In this document: piece after piece, positions 1-7,329 of the stretch | Layout of the letters: each line of letters opens with the position of its first letter | Numbering within the stretch: the stretch's first letter is position 1 | From: a virus | IMG/VR virus record: IMGVR_UViG_3300005340_000073 | Span: 1 to 26,452 of that record | Reading direction: 5' to 3' (one strand) | DNA length: 26,452 nt | The notes under the pieces: model-generated | The model's input: the letters and a program-made list of their open reading frames with translations, nothing else | What the model was told of the DNA's origin: nothing | Database searches by the model: none | Translations under genes and position numbers: made by a program

Positions 1-588
1 CAGCGAGTATGTGCCGTCGGCGTTGACCTTGGCCAGTCCCATCTTTTCGAGCCCGCCGTCATCCGGAACAGCCTTGCCCTGCGCGAGGTCCAACAGCGCG
101 CCGGCGGCATCTTCCTGGAGGCCGAGCGCCTTGGCGACGGTGGCATGGTTCGCCTGCTGGCGGGCAAGACGCCGGCGCTGGCCGGAGAGCGAGCGGCCTT
201 TCTTGGGCGCTTTCGCTTTCTTCGGTGCCTTGGGCTTTTTGGCGCGTCCCTTGCGCGGTTTCTTCGCCCTATGGGCACCCGGCTTGCCCGCAGCTGCATT
301 TGCGGCACGGTTCTGCGCTACCTGCGCGTTGGCATCAGCCTGCACGCTACTCGCATCGCCGGATCCGAAACGGCCACCGGCACCACGCACGAGGCGACCG
401 GCGATCGTCTCGCCGACTTTGGCTCCATAGTTCGCGGCCTTCGTGACGGAACCATTCTCGACGCCGTAGAGCAGGCGCATCTGCGCGACCGCACGCCTGC
501 GCGGGAGCGGCTTCTTGCTATGGCGCTTGCCGGTCTCGCTGTTGACGACCACGTAGCCGTCGCCTTCTTTTTCGAGCTTGTAAGGCAA
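1..588 (-). CDS. Lys-rich phage structural-region protein (3' end cut off)
   Basis: The reading frame is open from a TTG at 586-588 to the window edge (196 codons seen). A stop lies upstream at 655-657 and no ATG or GTG lies between them, so TTG is the only usable NTG start. A GGAG sits about 8 nt in front of it. The N-terminus (PYKLEKEGDGYVVVN, then ETGKRHSKKPL and MRLLYGVENG) resembles short N-terminal modules of phage head-region proteins that I have seen before capsid-protease or capsid genes. This is recollection, not a search. Residues about 65-85 contain a GAGGRFGSG turn typical of phage morphogenesis proteins. Residues about 100-135 are a basic Lys/Pro/Ala tract (KKPRKGRAKKPKAPKKAK), so binding of nucleic acid or scaffold is plausible. 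The exact function is unknown. Confidence 0.75.
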   Translation of the reverse strand, partial: MPYKLEKEGDGYVVVNSETGKRHSKKPLPRRRAVAQMRLLYGVENGSVTKAANYGAKVGETIAGRLVRGAGGRFGSGDASSVQADANAQVAQNRAANAAAGKPGAHRAKKPRKGRAKKPKAPKKAKAPKKGRSLSGQRRRLARQQANHATVAKALGLQEDAAGALLDLAQGKAVPDDGGLEKMGLAKVNADGTYSL

Positions 589-608
589 TTCAGGAACTCC
601 AGAGACAC

Positions 609-652
609 AAAAAGCCCGCCAATTGCGGACCTCAACGGGTCTTTTGGCGGGC
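609..652 (-). terminator. Rho-independent-type hairpin with T-run
   Basis: Read on the minus strand, a 9-bp perfect stem (GCCCGCCAA pairing with TTGGCGGGC) has a 21-nt loop that can itself fold (GACC/GGTC). It is followed at once by TTTTT. It lies between the Com-like gene and the leftmost gene. The T-run ends only about 8 nt before the ribosome binding site of that gene, so it could either end the transcript or control initiation of the next gene. Confidence 0.7.
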
Positions 653-686
653 CTCTAGGACCTTTGTTCTGTTGTTACCGTCTACT

Positions 687-827
687 CTACGGTGCTGAGT
701 CTGCCTTGTCAATACATAATGTATTGACGGTGTTGCACTTACACTTGATCTCGACGACAGAGCCAGGTATCAAGAATAGGCGTGCCAGGACCCGTCGGCA
801 GCCTTGGCACCGCCAGGTTTCGAGCAT
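687..827 (-). CDS. Com-like zinc ribbon protein (46 aa)
   Basis: This 46-residue protein begins MLETWRCQGCRRVLARLFL and ends with IEIKC-like VEIKCKCNTVN. The pattern is C7-x2-C10 and then C29-x-C31, with the surrounding V/I-E-I-K-C and NT-x-N residues. It matches the Zn-ribbon Com family named after the phage Mu Com protein, which binds an RNA hairpin and activates translation of the DNA-modification gene mom. The second CxxC is shortened to CxC here (KCKC). No strong ribosome binding site precedes the ATG; it lies just downstream of the gp10-like gene, so translation may depend on that gene. A perfect palindrome lies inside the coding sequence (708-728). Family assignment is fairly confident. 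The role and target here are unknown. Confidence 0.7.
   Translation of the reverse strand: MLETWRCQGCRRVLARLFLIPGSVVEIKCKCNTVNTLCIDKADSAP
708..728. repeat. Perfect palindrome, 10-bp arms
   Basis: Arms GTCAATACAT and ATGTATTGAC flank a single central base, giving 21 bp of perfect dyad symmetry inside the Com-like gene. It is AT-rich against GC-rich surroundings. It could be a protein binding site or an RNA hairpin; no T-run follows on either strand. Confidence 0.7.
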
Positions 828-860
828 GGTCGTTATCAGTGGCCGTGCTTCGGCAATCAC

Positions 861-1325
861 CTACACCTCACTGTCGATCGCACGCTGCATCAGCACCGGC
901 AGCTGCTTGTCCCACTTGGCACCGATGACTTCCTCGAATTCTCGTGCTTCTGTTCCGGGGTGATGCACCTGCCGAGCATGAACAATCGTAGTGCCACGGC
1001 TCCCCCTGCCCGATCCAATTGCCCGCACATGTGTCTTTGGACTGGACGGCACACCAAAGACAAGACCACCACGACCGTGAGCCGTGATGACATGCGGGCG
1101 AGTCCCTTCTGAGACGTAGCCATACACGTCGTCCTGCGTGCTCACGATGCGCTGGCCGGCCTCGCGCTCGATGGTGAACTCCGGCTTATGCTTCCACGTT
1201 TGTGTGGTCACACCGAAGTCCACCTGGACGTCCTTCGCCGCTGCTTCGAGTGTGTTCTCGACCGCACGCGCGAGTGCACGCGCATTGAAGACCAGGCCCT
1301 TGGGCACGATCGCTTTCATCTTCAT
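861..1325 (-). CDS. HK97 gp10-like neck/tail-completion protein
   Basis: This 154-aa protein has an N-terminal helix-rich part (LARAVENTLEAAAKDVQ) and a beta-rich middle (EGTRPHVITA, then GGLVFGVPSS). Its C-terminus VHARQVHHPGTEAREFEEVI is the hallmark H-P-G-T-x-A-R-x-F region of HK97-gp10 family head-tail connector or tail-completion proteins, which act at the neck during virion assembly. The ATG overlaps the stop of the upstream gene (ATGA at 1322-1325), so the two are translationally coupled. The family call rests on the C-terminal motif and size; it could also be described as a minor tail protein. Confidence 0.6.
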   Translation of the reverse strand: MKMKAIVPKGLVFNARALARAVENTLEAAAKDVQVDFGVTTQTWKHKPEFTIEREAGQRIVSTQDDVYGYVSEGTRPHVITAHGRGGLVFGVPSSPKTHVRAIGSGRGSRGTTIVHARQVHHPGTEAREFEEVIGAKWDKQLPVLMQRAIDSEV

Positions 1326-1591
1326 AGCGTGATCGGTGCGCCAGTCAGGTCAACGCCCGCCGGTGGTGCCGGAGGTGCCGCTGCATCGGCTGCTGCTTTG
1401 AGTTGCTGCGCAACGTATTGCCTGACCGCTGCCTTCTTTGCTGCTGCCCCACCCGGTGTATTGGCAATGAGCTGCTGAAGGTGACTGAGCCAGACATGGA
1501 CGGTGTACTCGACGCCGTCGACGGTGCCGGTCACGTTCACATCATCAGTGTTGGGTGTGCGAACGGCGTTGAGGTTATCAATAACAGCCAT
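1322..1591 (-). CDS. Small structural-region protein, unknown (89 aa)
   Basis: I do not recognise this protein. It has a mixed alpha/beta N-terminal part (VNVTGTVDGVEYTVHVWLSHLQQLIA) and then an Ala/Pro-rich tail (KAAADAAAPPAPPAG). It is 2 nt downstream of the beta-rich virion protein and overlaps the gp10-like gene by 4 nt, so it is part of the head/neck operon and probably a small virion or assembly protein. Confidence 0.7.
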   Translation of the reverse strand: MAVIDNLNAVRTPNTDDVNVTGTVDGVEYTVHVWLSHLQQLIANTPGGAAAKKAAVRQYVAQQLKAAADAAAPPAPPAGVDLTGAPITL

Positions 1592-1593
1592 AG

Positions 1594-2550
1594 CTACTCC
1601 TCAGTACCAAATACGACGCCGTCAAGTGTGCAACTCGTGCCCCTGGTAACAGTTAATGGCTGGTTAGCAGCGCTGCTCAGAATGCCATTGCCCATGTTTG
1701 CCGGGCTGAAGGGTGTATCTGTCAGGCCACGCGCTGCGAAGATCGTCGTCCCTGCTGTGTTATCCTTGAAGGTGAGCGTGCTTGACGCACCACAGGTCAG
1801 GATCATGCCCATGAGGCGAAACTTCTTCCCGCCTGCCGGTGTCCAGATGGTCGTCTCTGCGGTGGCTGCGGTAAGCGCAACAACCTTGAACACGCTGGGC
1901 GTTCGCTGCTTATCCCAACTTGTACCGTTGAACAGGTTTCCTTGCGGGGACACGGCAAGGGCTGAAACTGCGCCCTGACCGTCGACGGCTGCGAGCACAC
2001 CTGCTGCCGTCGTACCACCCGCGCCATACAGCGCCACGTTTGTCTGCGGCATTGGCCCCTCGTTGGCCTGAGCGCGACCAATGACCGTGACGGTGCCGGA
2101 GCTATAGGCGGAGATGCGGGCACGGACAGATTTATAGCCGGATACATTGAAACGATAGGCGGCTGTTGTCGTCGATGAGAACGCGAGGGCGCCTGTCGAG
2201 TATGTTTCACCCGTGAGGGTTATCCAGTTTGTATCATCTGGACTAGCCTCGAATGTAACGGTGGCGGTGGCGGTAAATGTTGTATAGAGGAGGAGCGTAC
2301 TCATCCCGCTCACGTCGATGGCCGTTCCGTTGCCGGTCCCGGTCGCCGCGTTCTGGAGGATGGCTGTGGTGACAGCGTTCGCACCACCTGCGACTGGGAC
2401 TGGTGTGCCACCCGTGACACCCTGGACTGACGTCACGTTACTTGAAGGTGCCCCTGGTGTTCCACCGCCACCGCCAGGGTTCATCACAGTAACCGGCTGC
2501 GATGGGCCGCCTACTGTTGGTCTGCCATCACTTGTTGCTGGATCAGCCAT
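1594..2550 (-). CDS. Beta-rich virion protein (318 aa)
   Basis: Low-complexity Gly/Pro/Thr residues fill the N-terminal 60 residues (including a GGGGG run). They are followed by two beta-sandwich-like segments rich in Thr/Val/Ser: about 70-165, with TFEASPDDTNWITLTGETYS typical of carbohydrate- or fibre-type jelly rolls, and about 215-318. Between them lies NLFNGTSWDKQRTPSVFK, a sequence style I recall from phage head-fibre and tail-appendage proteins. It is probably a virion decoration, fibre or receptor-binding component exposed on the particle. No catalytic motif is visible. It sits between the minor head protein and the 89-aa protein. The specific function is inferred only from composition and position. 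Confidence 0.7.
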   Translation of the reverse strand: MADPATSDGRPTVGGPSQPVTVMNPGGGGGTPGAPSSNVTSVQGVTGGTPVPVAGGANAVTTAILQNAATGTGNGTAIDVSGMSTLLLYTTFTATATVTFEASPDDTNWITLTGETYSTGALAFSSTTTAAYRFNVSGYKSVRARISAYSSGTVTVIGRAQANEGPMPQTNVALYGAGGTTAAGVLAAVDGQGAVSALAVSPQGNLFNGTSWDKQRTPSVFKVVALTAATAETTIWTPAGGKKFRLMGMILTCGASSTLTFKDNTAGTTIFAARGLTDTPFSPANMGNGILSSAANQPLTVTRGTSCTLDGVVFGTEE

Positions 2551-2559
2551 AGTTGCTCC

Positions 2560-3132
2560 TTATTGCAGCACACCGCCGCGTATTCTCAATGGTGCCCAAT
2601 CCTGTGCGCGTTGCACGCATGTCTGACAGGAGTCGCTCACGCCCCGGATCCACCTCGCGTCATAGTCGCCGGCGTCCTCGTCCAGCGTGTCGATACTCCA
2701 GAGACAATGGCAGTGCGTCTTGCACTGCGTCGTCCCGTCGCCAGGCAGCGCTGGGAGCGGCAGGAGCTTCGTGCGGCCCGACCAGTACGGCGCCTTGATG
2801 CTTTCGGCGTACATCGCCGCCCGTGCGTCCCAGCCGGCTTCGAACTCATCGGTTTTCTGAATTTCCAGTGCGAAGTTGTCCAGAAAGTCGAGCTGCTTCT
2901 GAACCTGCTTGGCGACGGTCGCCCGCGCCTGGTCGTCCATCTCGCGTGTGCCGGCACCGGTGAAATAGGCCGCCGCGTGGTAGGTGGCCAGGTCCTTCGC
3001 CACTATATCCCGCCAGGCCTGCACCGCGATATCGCCGTCCGCAAGATCGCCGGTCGCCTGGTCGATGGCCTCGGTCAGCCTGGCGATGAGGCGCTCCAGC
3101 GGCTTTGGCTGCGCCTTAGCGACCGGTGGCAT
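2560..3132 (-). CDS. MuF/gp7-like minor head protein (190 aa)
   Basis: The N-terminal 80 residues are helical. The C-terminal part carries QCKTHCHCLWSID, then WIRGVSDSCQTCVQRAQDWAPL. This Cys/His-rich ending is found at the C-terminus of MuF/SPP1 gp7-type minor capsid proteins, which are packaged inside the head near the portal. Full-length family members are usually longer, so this is a short form or only the C-terminal domain. The ATG has GAGGGA four nt upstream and overlaps the 3' end of the 81-aa gene by 17 nt. The position two genes after the portal fits. Confidence 0.6.
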   Translation of the reverse strand: MPPVAKAQPKPLERLIARLTEAIDQATGDLADGDIAVQAWRDIVAKDLATYHAAAYFTGAGTREMDDQARATVAKQVQKQLDFLDNFALEIQKTDEFEAGWDARAAMYAESIKAPYWSGRTKLLPLPALPGDGTTQCKTHCHCLWSIDTLDEDAGDYDARWIRGVSDSCQTCVQRAQDWAPLRIRGGVLQ

Positions 3133-3361
3133 CGCTTCCCTCGTCGGATTGCTCTAACGTGTTTGGCGTCACGTCCTGCAAAGGACCGATAAGCGCTCGC
3201 ATAAACTCCCGATCTAAGTGCTCTCGCATGGCCAGCGCGACCTCATGCATTGCCTCGCGCTCGGCACCAAGCACCACGTCGGGATGCGGGTCAGGCGGCG
3301 ACGTCCGAACGACGACGGTTTCGTAGCGAATGCCGGCGAAGACAATCTTTGGCTTATTCAT
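3116..3361 (-). CDS. Small phage protein, unknown (81 aa)
   Basis: This is an 81-residue protein with a beta-like N-terminus (PKIVFAGIRYETVVVRTS), a helical middle (EREAMHEVALAMREHLDREF) and an acidic C-terminal tail. I do not recognise a family. It overlaps its neighbours on both sides by short stretches, as expected in a tightly packed head operon. It may be a head-assembly accessory. Confidence 0.65.
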   Translation of the reverse strand: MNKPKIVFAGIRYETVVVRTSPPDPHPDVVLGAEREAMHEVALAMREHLDREFMRALIGPLQDVTPNTLEQSDEGSDATGR

Positions 3362-3584
3362 CGCTCACCTCGAACTGGATACAGCCAAAATCAGGAGCGG
3401 TGGCAAGTTCAGTTCGCTCTATGGCTTGGGCGTTGCCGTCGTCATAGGCGTAGGCCAACGCTAGCGACTTCGGCTGATCCTCGGTGCCATATCGGATGAA
3501 CGTGAGTAAGCATGCGCCCCAAGTGCCTGGCGTCTCTGGCTGCTCCCACCATCGGCAATTCTTGCAACGCGCCTGACTATCCAT
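3354..3584 (-). CDS. Small cysteine protein, probably zinc-binding (76 aa)
   Basis: This protein has C7-x2-C10-RWWE near the N-terminus, then a single Cys after about 15 residues (WGACLLT) and another near the C-terminus (FGCIQFE). The four cysteines in this order recall small phage zinc-site proteins that begin with KNC-x-WW. The ATG overlaps the last bases of the portal gene (3577-3584). The function is unknown. Confidence 0.65.
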   Translation of the reverse strand: MDSQARCKNCRWWEQPETPGTWGACLLTFIRYGTEDQPKSLALAYAYDDGNAQAIERTELATAPDFGCIQFEVSDE

Positions 3585-5097
3585 CGCTCACCTCGTCCGC
3601 CAGTGCGACCGCCTCGTCCTCGTCGAGCAGCTCGGCGACGTCAGCATAGGGATCGCGTGCTTTCGCCGCGATCTGGGGCACACCGGCTGCCGGTCCACCG
3701 GTGAGCCGCGCCAGTGCCGCATGCAGGTCGGCAAAGCGCGGATCGGCGGCAGGGAGGGGTGTGCCGTTGGGCGCGGTCGGGACCGGCACACCGGCGTCGA
3801 CCAGCGGCTTTTCGGTATCGTCGAGCGCGCCGCCGGGCGTCTGGTCGACCGGCAGAAACTCACGCGGAACGTCGCCGGCGTCCACGGCGATCTGCAAGGC
3901 TTGCGCCGGCGTGATCTCCTGGGAGCCGACCTGTGCCGCGCGTGCCTGGGCGCGGACCAGCGACACGTCGGCCTTGCTCTTCTGGTCGCGGATATCGTTG
4001 GTCGACCAGGAGAAGGTCGTCGTTTCAGGCAACACCCGCTCGTTCTGGGCGTGCTCCCATTGCTTCCGCCAGGCGGCCAGGCCCTGCCCTTCCTCCGCTT
4101 CGGCCAGGATGACCGTCTGCGTGCCGGTGCCGAGGCCCTGGCCGCTCAAGGGCTTGATATCCTGGACCGGAATGCCGATGGCGTTAGCATAGACCAGGTA
4201 GGCGTTGTCACGCTCCTTCTCCAATTCAAAGCCGTCGCCCATCGACTTCAGCGGGATACTCGTCCGGTTGGGCGGCGTGTCGCCGAGGAGCGGGATCACG
4301 ATTGAGCCCTTGTAATAGACCGCGCCCTTGGCAACCTGCTGGTTCTCGGCGGTCACGAGCGCCGACCTGAGCGACGCTTCGGTGACCCCCTGCACGAACT
4401 CAAGCGACGTCGCACCCGACCCTGAGACCTTCTCGTAGCCGTAGAGCTCCATCGCGGCCAGCTTGTAGATTGTGCGATAGGCGCGGCTCGTGGCACAGAA
4501 GCCCACGCCGTTGAAGGTCTCGGTCGGACTGGCCATGTCGGCGAACATCAACACCTCATGCGCGCGCATTTCATGCTGGCCGCCCATGCGGTCGCGATAG
4601 ATCACCGGGATCTCCGGATCCGCCGTGCGCAGGCAGCGCATCGAGTCGAGGTGCATCAGGCCGAGGATCTTCGAGCCTGCGGCCGGACTGGCGCGCACGA
4701 TCTCGACGAAGGCGCCGTTATCCGTCGTGAGGAAGTCGCGCAGGTGCCGGCTGATGAACGTGACCCAGCCTGCGCCGTTGTCGGCCGTGAGGTAGAGATC
4801 CTGGCCGCGCTTGACGCGCAGGTTGCTCTCGTCGCTGTCGGCGATCTCCCAGCCTTGCGCCGCGATCTTGGTGATCGCCTTGCCCAGTGCCGAGCCCCAC
4901 ATGCTTTCAAGGTGGATGCTGAGTCTCAGCACCTGGTCCCGGCTGGGCGACCAGTACGCCGGGAGGTCCGAGCCGCCGGCAGGCCCGTAGACCGGCACGG
5001 TGAACTGGAGCAGGAATGCGCCGCCCTGCGCGACACTCATGTGATCGTCCCGGGTGACGGAGTGCTTCAGGATATCGGGCGATATGCCGTTGGTCAT
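3577..5097 (-). CDS. Phage portal protein (506 aa)
   Basis: The portal is the dodecameric ring through which DNA enters the head; it docks the terminase. The sequence shows the portal fold pattern: an N-terminal region with SIHLESMWGSALGKAITKIA, a beta-rich part with FVEIVRASPAAGSKILGLMHLDS, then HEVLMFADMASPTE and a long helical C-terminal half. The C-terminal 90 residues are Pro/Ala-rich and acidic. The open frame extends to 5436, but that upstream part is a shadow of the large terminase. The ATG at 5095-5097 is preceded by GGAAGGGA at a good distance and lies 13 nt after the terminase stop. An HK97/SPP1-type subclass cannot be settled by eye. Confidence 0.85.
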   Translation of the reverse strand: MTNGISPDILKHSVTRDDHMSVAQGGAFLLQFTVPVYGPAGGSDLPAYWSPSRDQVLRLSIHLESMWGSALGKAITKIAAQGWEIADSDESNLRVKRGQDLYLTADNGAGWVTFISRHLRDFLTTDNGAFVEIVRASPAAGSKILGLMHLDSMRCLRTADPEIPVIYRDRMGGQHEMRAHEVLMFADMASPTETFNGVGFCATSRAYRTIYKLAAMELYGYEKVSGSGATSLEFVQGVTEASLRSALVTAENQQVAKGAVYYKGSIVIPLLGDTPPNRTSIPLKSMGDGFELEKERDNAYLVYANAIGIPVQDIKPLSGQGLGTGTQTVILAEAEEGQGLAAWRKQWEHAQNERVLPETTTFSWSTNDIRDQKSKADVSLVRAQARAAQVGSQEITPAQALQIAVDAGDVPREFLPVDQTPGGALDDTEKPLVDAGVPVPTAPNGTPLPAADPRFADLHAALARLTGGPAAGVPQIAAKARDPYADVAELLDEDEAVALADEVSDG

Positions 5098-5110
5098 GTG
5101 TGTCCCTTCC

Positions 5111-6532
5111 CTACAGCGTCCCGCGCAGCGTCCAGAGCAAGCCGCGTAATGCGTCGGGGCCATGGTCAAACGCCTTGATCGGCTTCTCGCTGCCCGGCTC
5201 GAAGCGATAGGCGGCCATCTCCTTGCGGAACTGGGTGCAGCGCGGATGCACCCGCGTGCGCCGCCATGTGTTCCGGTCGGCAGCGAGCCCCCGGCGCATC
5301 TCTTTGATCGACTCGTCGACGTCGGCCGTCGATTGGCGCGCCGGGATATCAGCGGCATGCAGGCGGCCCCGGATCTCCGCGCTGCCGGGGCCATGCGACG
5401 CGAAGTCGGGTGCCGGGTAGGGAAGCGCCTTGACACGCTCGATATGCTCGTCGCTCAAGACGAGACACGCATAGTCCTCATAGAAGACGTCGAGATGGCC
5501 GTCCGGCTTGTGCTGGCAGAGCAGGAAGACCCGTGGGTGGGCATCGGCCGCGTACATGCCGAGCTCGCGATTGAGGCCGGCGCTCTTCGTGGAACTCCCT
5601 GCACTGTAGCCGTCGTCGAGCGCCCAGTAGACCGGCCCGGCGCCCTCGACATATTCGGCGAGCTCGGTGACGTTGCCGTCCTCCGGGCCGTCGCTCCAGA
5701 CGCCGCCATAGATCAGGCCGGCGGCATGCGTGAAGGCTTCGATCGGGTTCTCCGGGTATTCGCGGTAGACGCTGGAGCTGTCAAGCGCGGTCTCGAGCAA
5801 CTTGTCGCGAAAGTCGGGCGGTCGCGTGGGATTGGCCTGCCAGGGCAGGAAGACGGGCGTGTAGAGGCTCTGGCCCGCTTCGGCCGCCTGCCAGCTTTGA
5901 TGAAACTCGGACCCATTGCCGTCGGCGCTACTGATCTTGAACAGCTTGCCGCCGTCGTTGATCGTCGGCTCGACGGCGTCGGTCAGATCGCGGCCATACT
6001 GCATAAAGGCATGCTCGTCCATCACGACGCCTGACGCCGTCCAGGAGCGGCCGGCGCGCTTGGTCGCCGCCAGGCTGGTGATGCGGGATCCGTTCGTCCA
6101 GGTCAGTTCTGACGTGTTATCCGAGGCCAGTGCCGGCAGACGCTCGCGCTCGGCATGATTGGCATACATGAAGCGCACGCGTCGCACGAGGCCATTGGCT
6201 TCAGCCTGGCCGAGACTGAAGAGCAACCAGACCTGGCCGGGCTTCATCACACATTCATAGAGTGCATTCGCACAGGCTAACCAGCTGATGCCCAGCTGGC
6301 GGGCTTTCAGGATGATCAGGAGTCGGTCGCGCTGCATCTGGTCGAGCACGTCGCCCTGGGCCGGCCAGAGCACGAAGGGCATCGTCGCCGTATTGCCGGC
6401 CTGCGGCACGGTGATCTTGGTCGCGGCAGTAAACTCGGCAACGGACGGCTCGTAGGGCGTCGTAACGCGACGTCGTCGACGCTCGCGCAGGAGAATGAGG
6501 TCGATATCACTCGGCTGGCGAAACGCTACCAT
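5111..6532 (-). CDS. terL: Terminase large subunit (ATPase plus nuclease, 473 aa)
   Basis: This is the motor that cuts the phage concatemer and pumps DNA into the prohead. The ATPase domain shows the terminase-type Walker A variant KARQLGIS (about residues 76-83) and Walker B GVVMDE about 90 residues later. The C-terminal RNase H-like nuclease domain starts near YWALDDGYSAG, whose aspartates fit the first metal-binding site, and ends with FDHGPDALRGLLW, the final conserved aspartate region. The length is normal for the family. The start overlaps the small terminase gene by 7 nt. All key motifs appear intact. Confidence 0.95.
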   Translation of the reverse strand: MVAFRQPSDIDLILLRERRRRRVTTPYEPSVAEFTAATKITVPQAGNTATMPFVLWPAQGDVLDQMQRDRLLIILKARQLGISWLACANALYECVMKPGQVWLLFSLGQAEANGLVRRVRFMYANHAERERLPALASDNTSELTWTNGSRITSLAATKRAGRSWTASGVVMDEHAFMQYGRDLTDAVEPTINDGGKLFKISSADGNGSEFHQSWQAAEAGQSLYTPVFLPWQANPTRPPDFRDKLLETALDSSSVYREYPENPIEAFTHAAGLIYGGVWSDGPEDGNVTELAEYVEGAGPVYWALDDGYSAGSSTKSAGLNRELGMYAADAHPRVFLLCQHKPDGHLDVFYEDYACLVLSDEHIERVKALPYPAPDFASHGPGSAEIRGRLHAADIPARQSTADVDESIKEMRRGLAADRNTWRRTRVHPRCTQFRKEMAAYRFEPGSEKPIKAFDHGPDALRGLLWTLRGTL

Positions 6533-6990
6533 AAGCCGCGCTGCTTTCCGAGCTGCTCGAGCTCATCGTCGGTCAGCTTCGCCGCCTCGTCAGGCGTCAG
6601 ATTGATATTGAAGTTTCGGGTCGTCTCCCGGAACTTCGGATCATGCGCCTTCAAGAGAAAGATGAGCAGCGTATCGCTATACTCGGTGATCGCCTTCTTA
6701 CCGACCGGCTGACCCTGGTAATAGACAATCTCTTCGCGCCGAACCCCTTTGTAGGCCCGCCGCCGAGCTTCGTCTTCCAGGCCGGAGGTGCCGCGCTGAA
6801 GCGCAGCATCCCAGGCAGCTTTGAAGACATCATCACTGGCCCGCTGGGTATAGGCAAAATCACGTGAGACCTTGGCAGCGCGCGCGGCCGCGCTGACGTT
6901 GCCGTACTCGCCGAGTGACACCAGGAAGCGCGCCTGCCAATCATCCGGCGGTCGCGTTCCTCTTTTTTCAGGTGTACTTGTTGTCGACAT
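6526..6990 (-). CDS. terS: Terminase small subunit (154 aa)
   Basis: The N-terminal DNA-binding part contains YGNVSAAARAAKVSRDFAYTQR, a clear helix-turn-helix of the kind that recognises the packaging site. A central alpha-helical oligomerisation region (about 60-115) follows, with the typical RAYKGVRREEIVYYQGQPVG and DTLLIFLLKAHDPKFRE segments. The end is an acidic C-terminus. I place the start at the ATG 6988-6990 with GGAAG upstream rather than the in-frame TTG three bases earlier. It is directly upstream of terL and directly downstream of the AT-rich segment that probably holds its binding site. Confidence 0.9.
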   Translation of the reverse strand: MSTTSTPEKRGTRPPDDWQARFLVSLGEYGNVSAAARAAKVSRDFAYTQRASDDVFKAAWDAALQRGTSGLEDEARRRAYKGVRREEIVYYQGQPVGKKAITEYSDTLLIFLLKAHDPKFRETTRNFNINLTPDEAAKLTDDELEQLGKQRGLW

Positions 6991-7329
6991 CAAATCTTCC
7001 CAAAAATCCAGTACTTACTAAAAAATAGTGTAAAGAATTGAGTTTTTAATTTTTATTATCGGCATTTTGAGTATATTTTTTCAGTATTTTCTTTGAGAGG
7101 TCCTAAAAATCAGCCTGTTTTGGGCAAAAATCCAAAAAAATAAACTTTCAAAAACCTCCTGTAAACACTTTTTCTTGTTTCTTTCTCAAGTTCAAATCAT
7201 GATTATGGTAAGTAAAAATCATGATTAATCAGCATTTTTGGAGTAAATTTCGCGTAAGCTATAGTAAATAGAGTTTTTCACCCAAACAATCATGATTAAT
7301 GGTGATAGTGTCAGGTCGACATTTTGAGT
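6991..7329. other. AT-rich non-coding segment before terS (candidate packaging/control region)
   Basis: This stretch of about 340 bp is dominated by A and T runs and stands out sharply from the GC-rich genes on both sides. I find no credible coding sequence in it. It carries three copies of the palindrome AATCATGATT (listed separately). Several leftward promoter-like pairs are possible, for example TTTACA and TATTTT with a 17-bp spacer on the minus strand around 7140-7170. Its position next to the small terminase fits a cos/pac site, a late promoter, or both. None of these is proven. Confidence 0.6.
7195..7297. repeat. Three copies of palindrome AATCATGATT
   Basis: Exact copies lie at 7195-7204, 7217-7226 and 7288-7297. 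Each is a perfect 10-bp palindrome and each is followed by A on the plus strand. The first two start 22 bp apart, about two helical turns. The second also overlaps another perfect palindrome, TGATTAATCA (7222-7231). This arrangement is typical of a multi-site binding region for a dimeric protein. Confidence 0.75.

Noticed and set aside
145-963. Long plus-strand frame of 272 codons at the left end
   Set aside because: It runs antisense across the Lys-rich protein, the Com-like gene and the gp10-like gene, has a low-quality Arg-rich sequence, and carries no domain or ribosome binding site of note.
5162-6034. Plus-strand frame of 290 codons opposite the large terminase
   Set aside because: It is a shadow of terL caused by high GC; its Arg/Val/Ala-rich sequence has no recognisable motif.
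7085-7165. Possible leader peptide after an AGGAGG on the minus strand in the AT-rich island
   Set aside because: The only start, a TTG, is three nt from the AGGAGG, too close, and the frame is 15 codons; not supportable.
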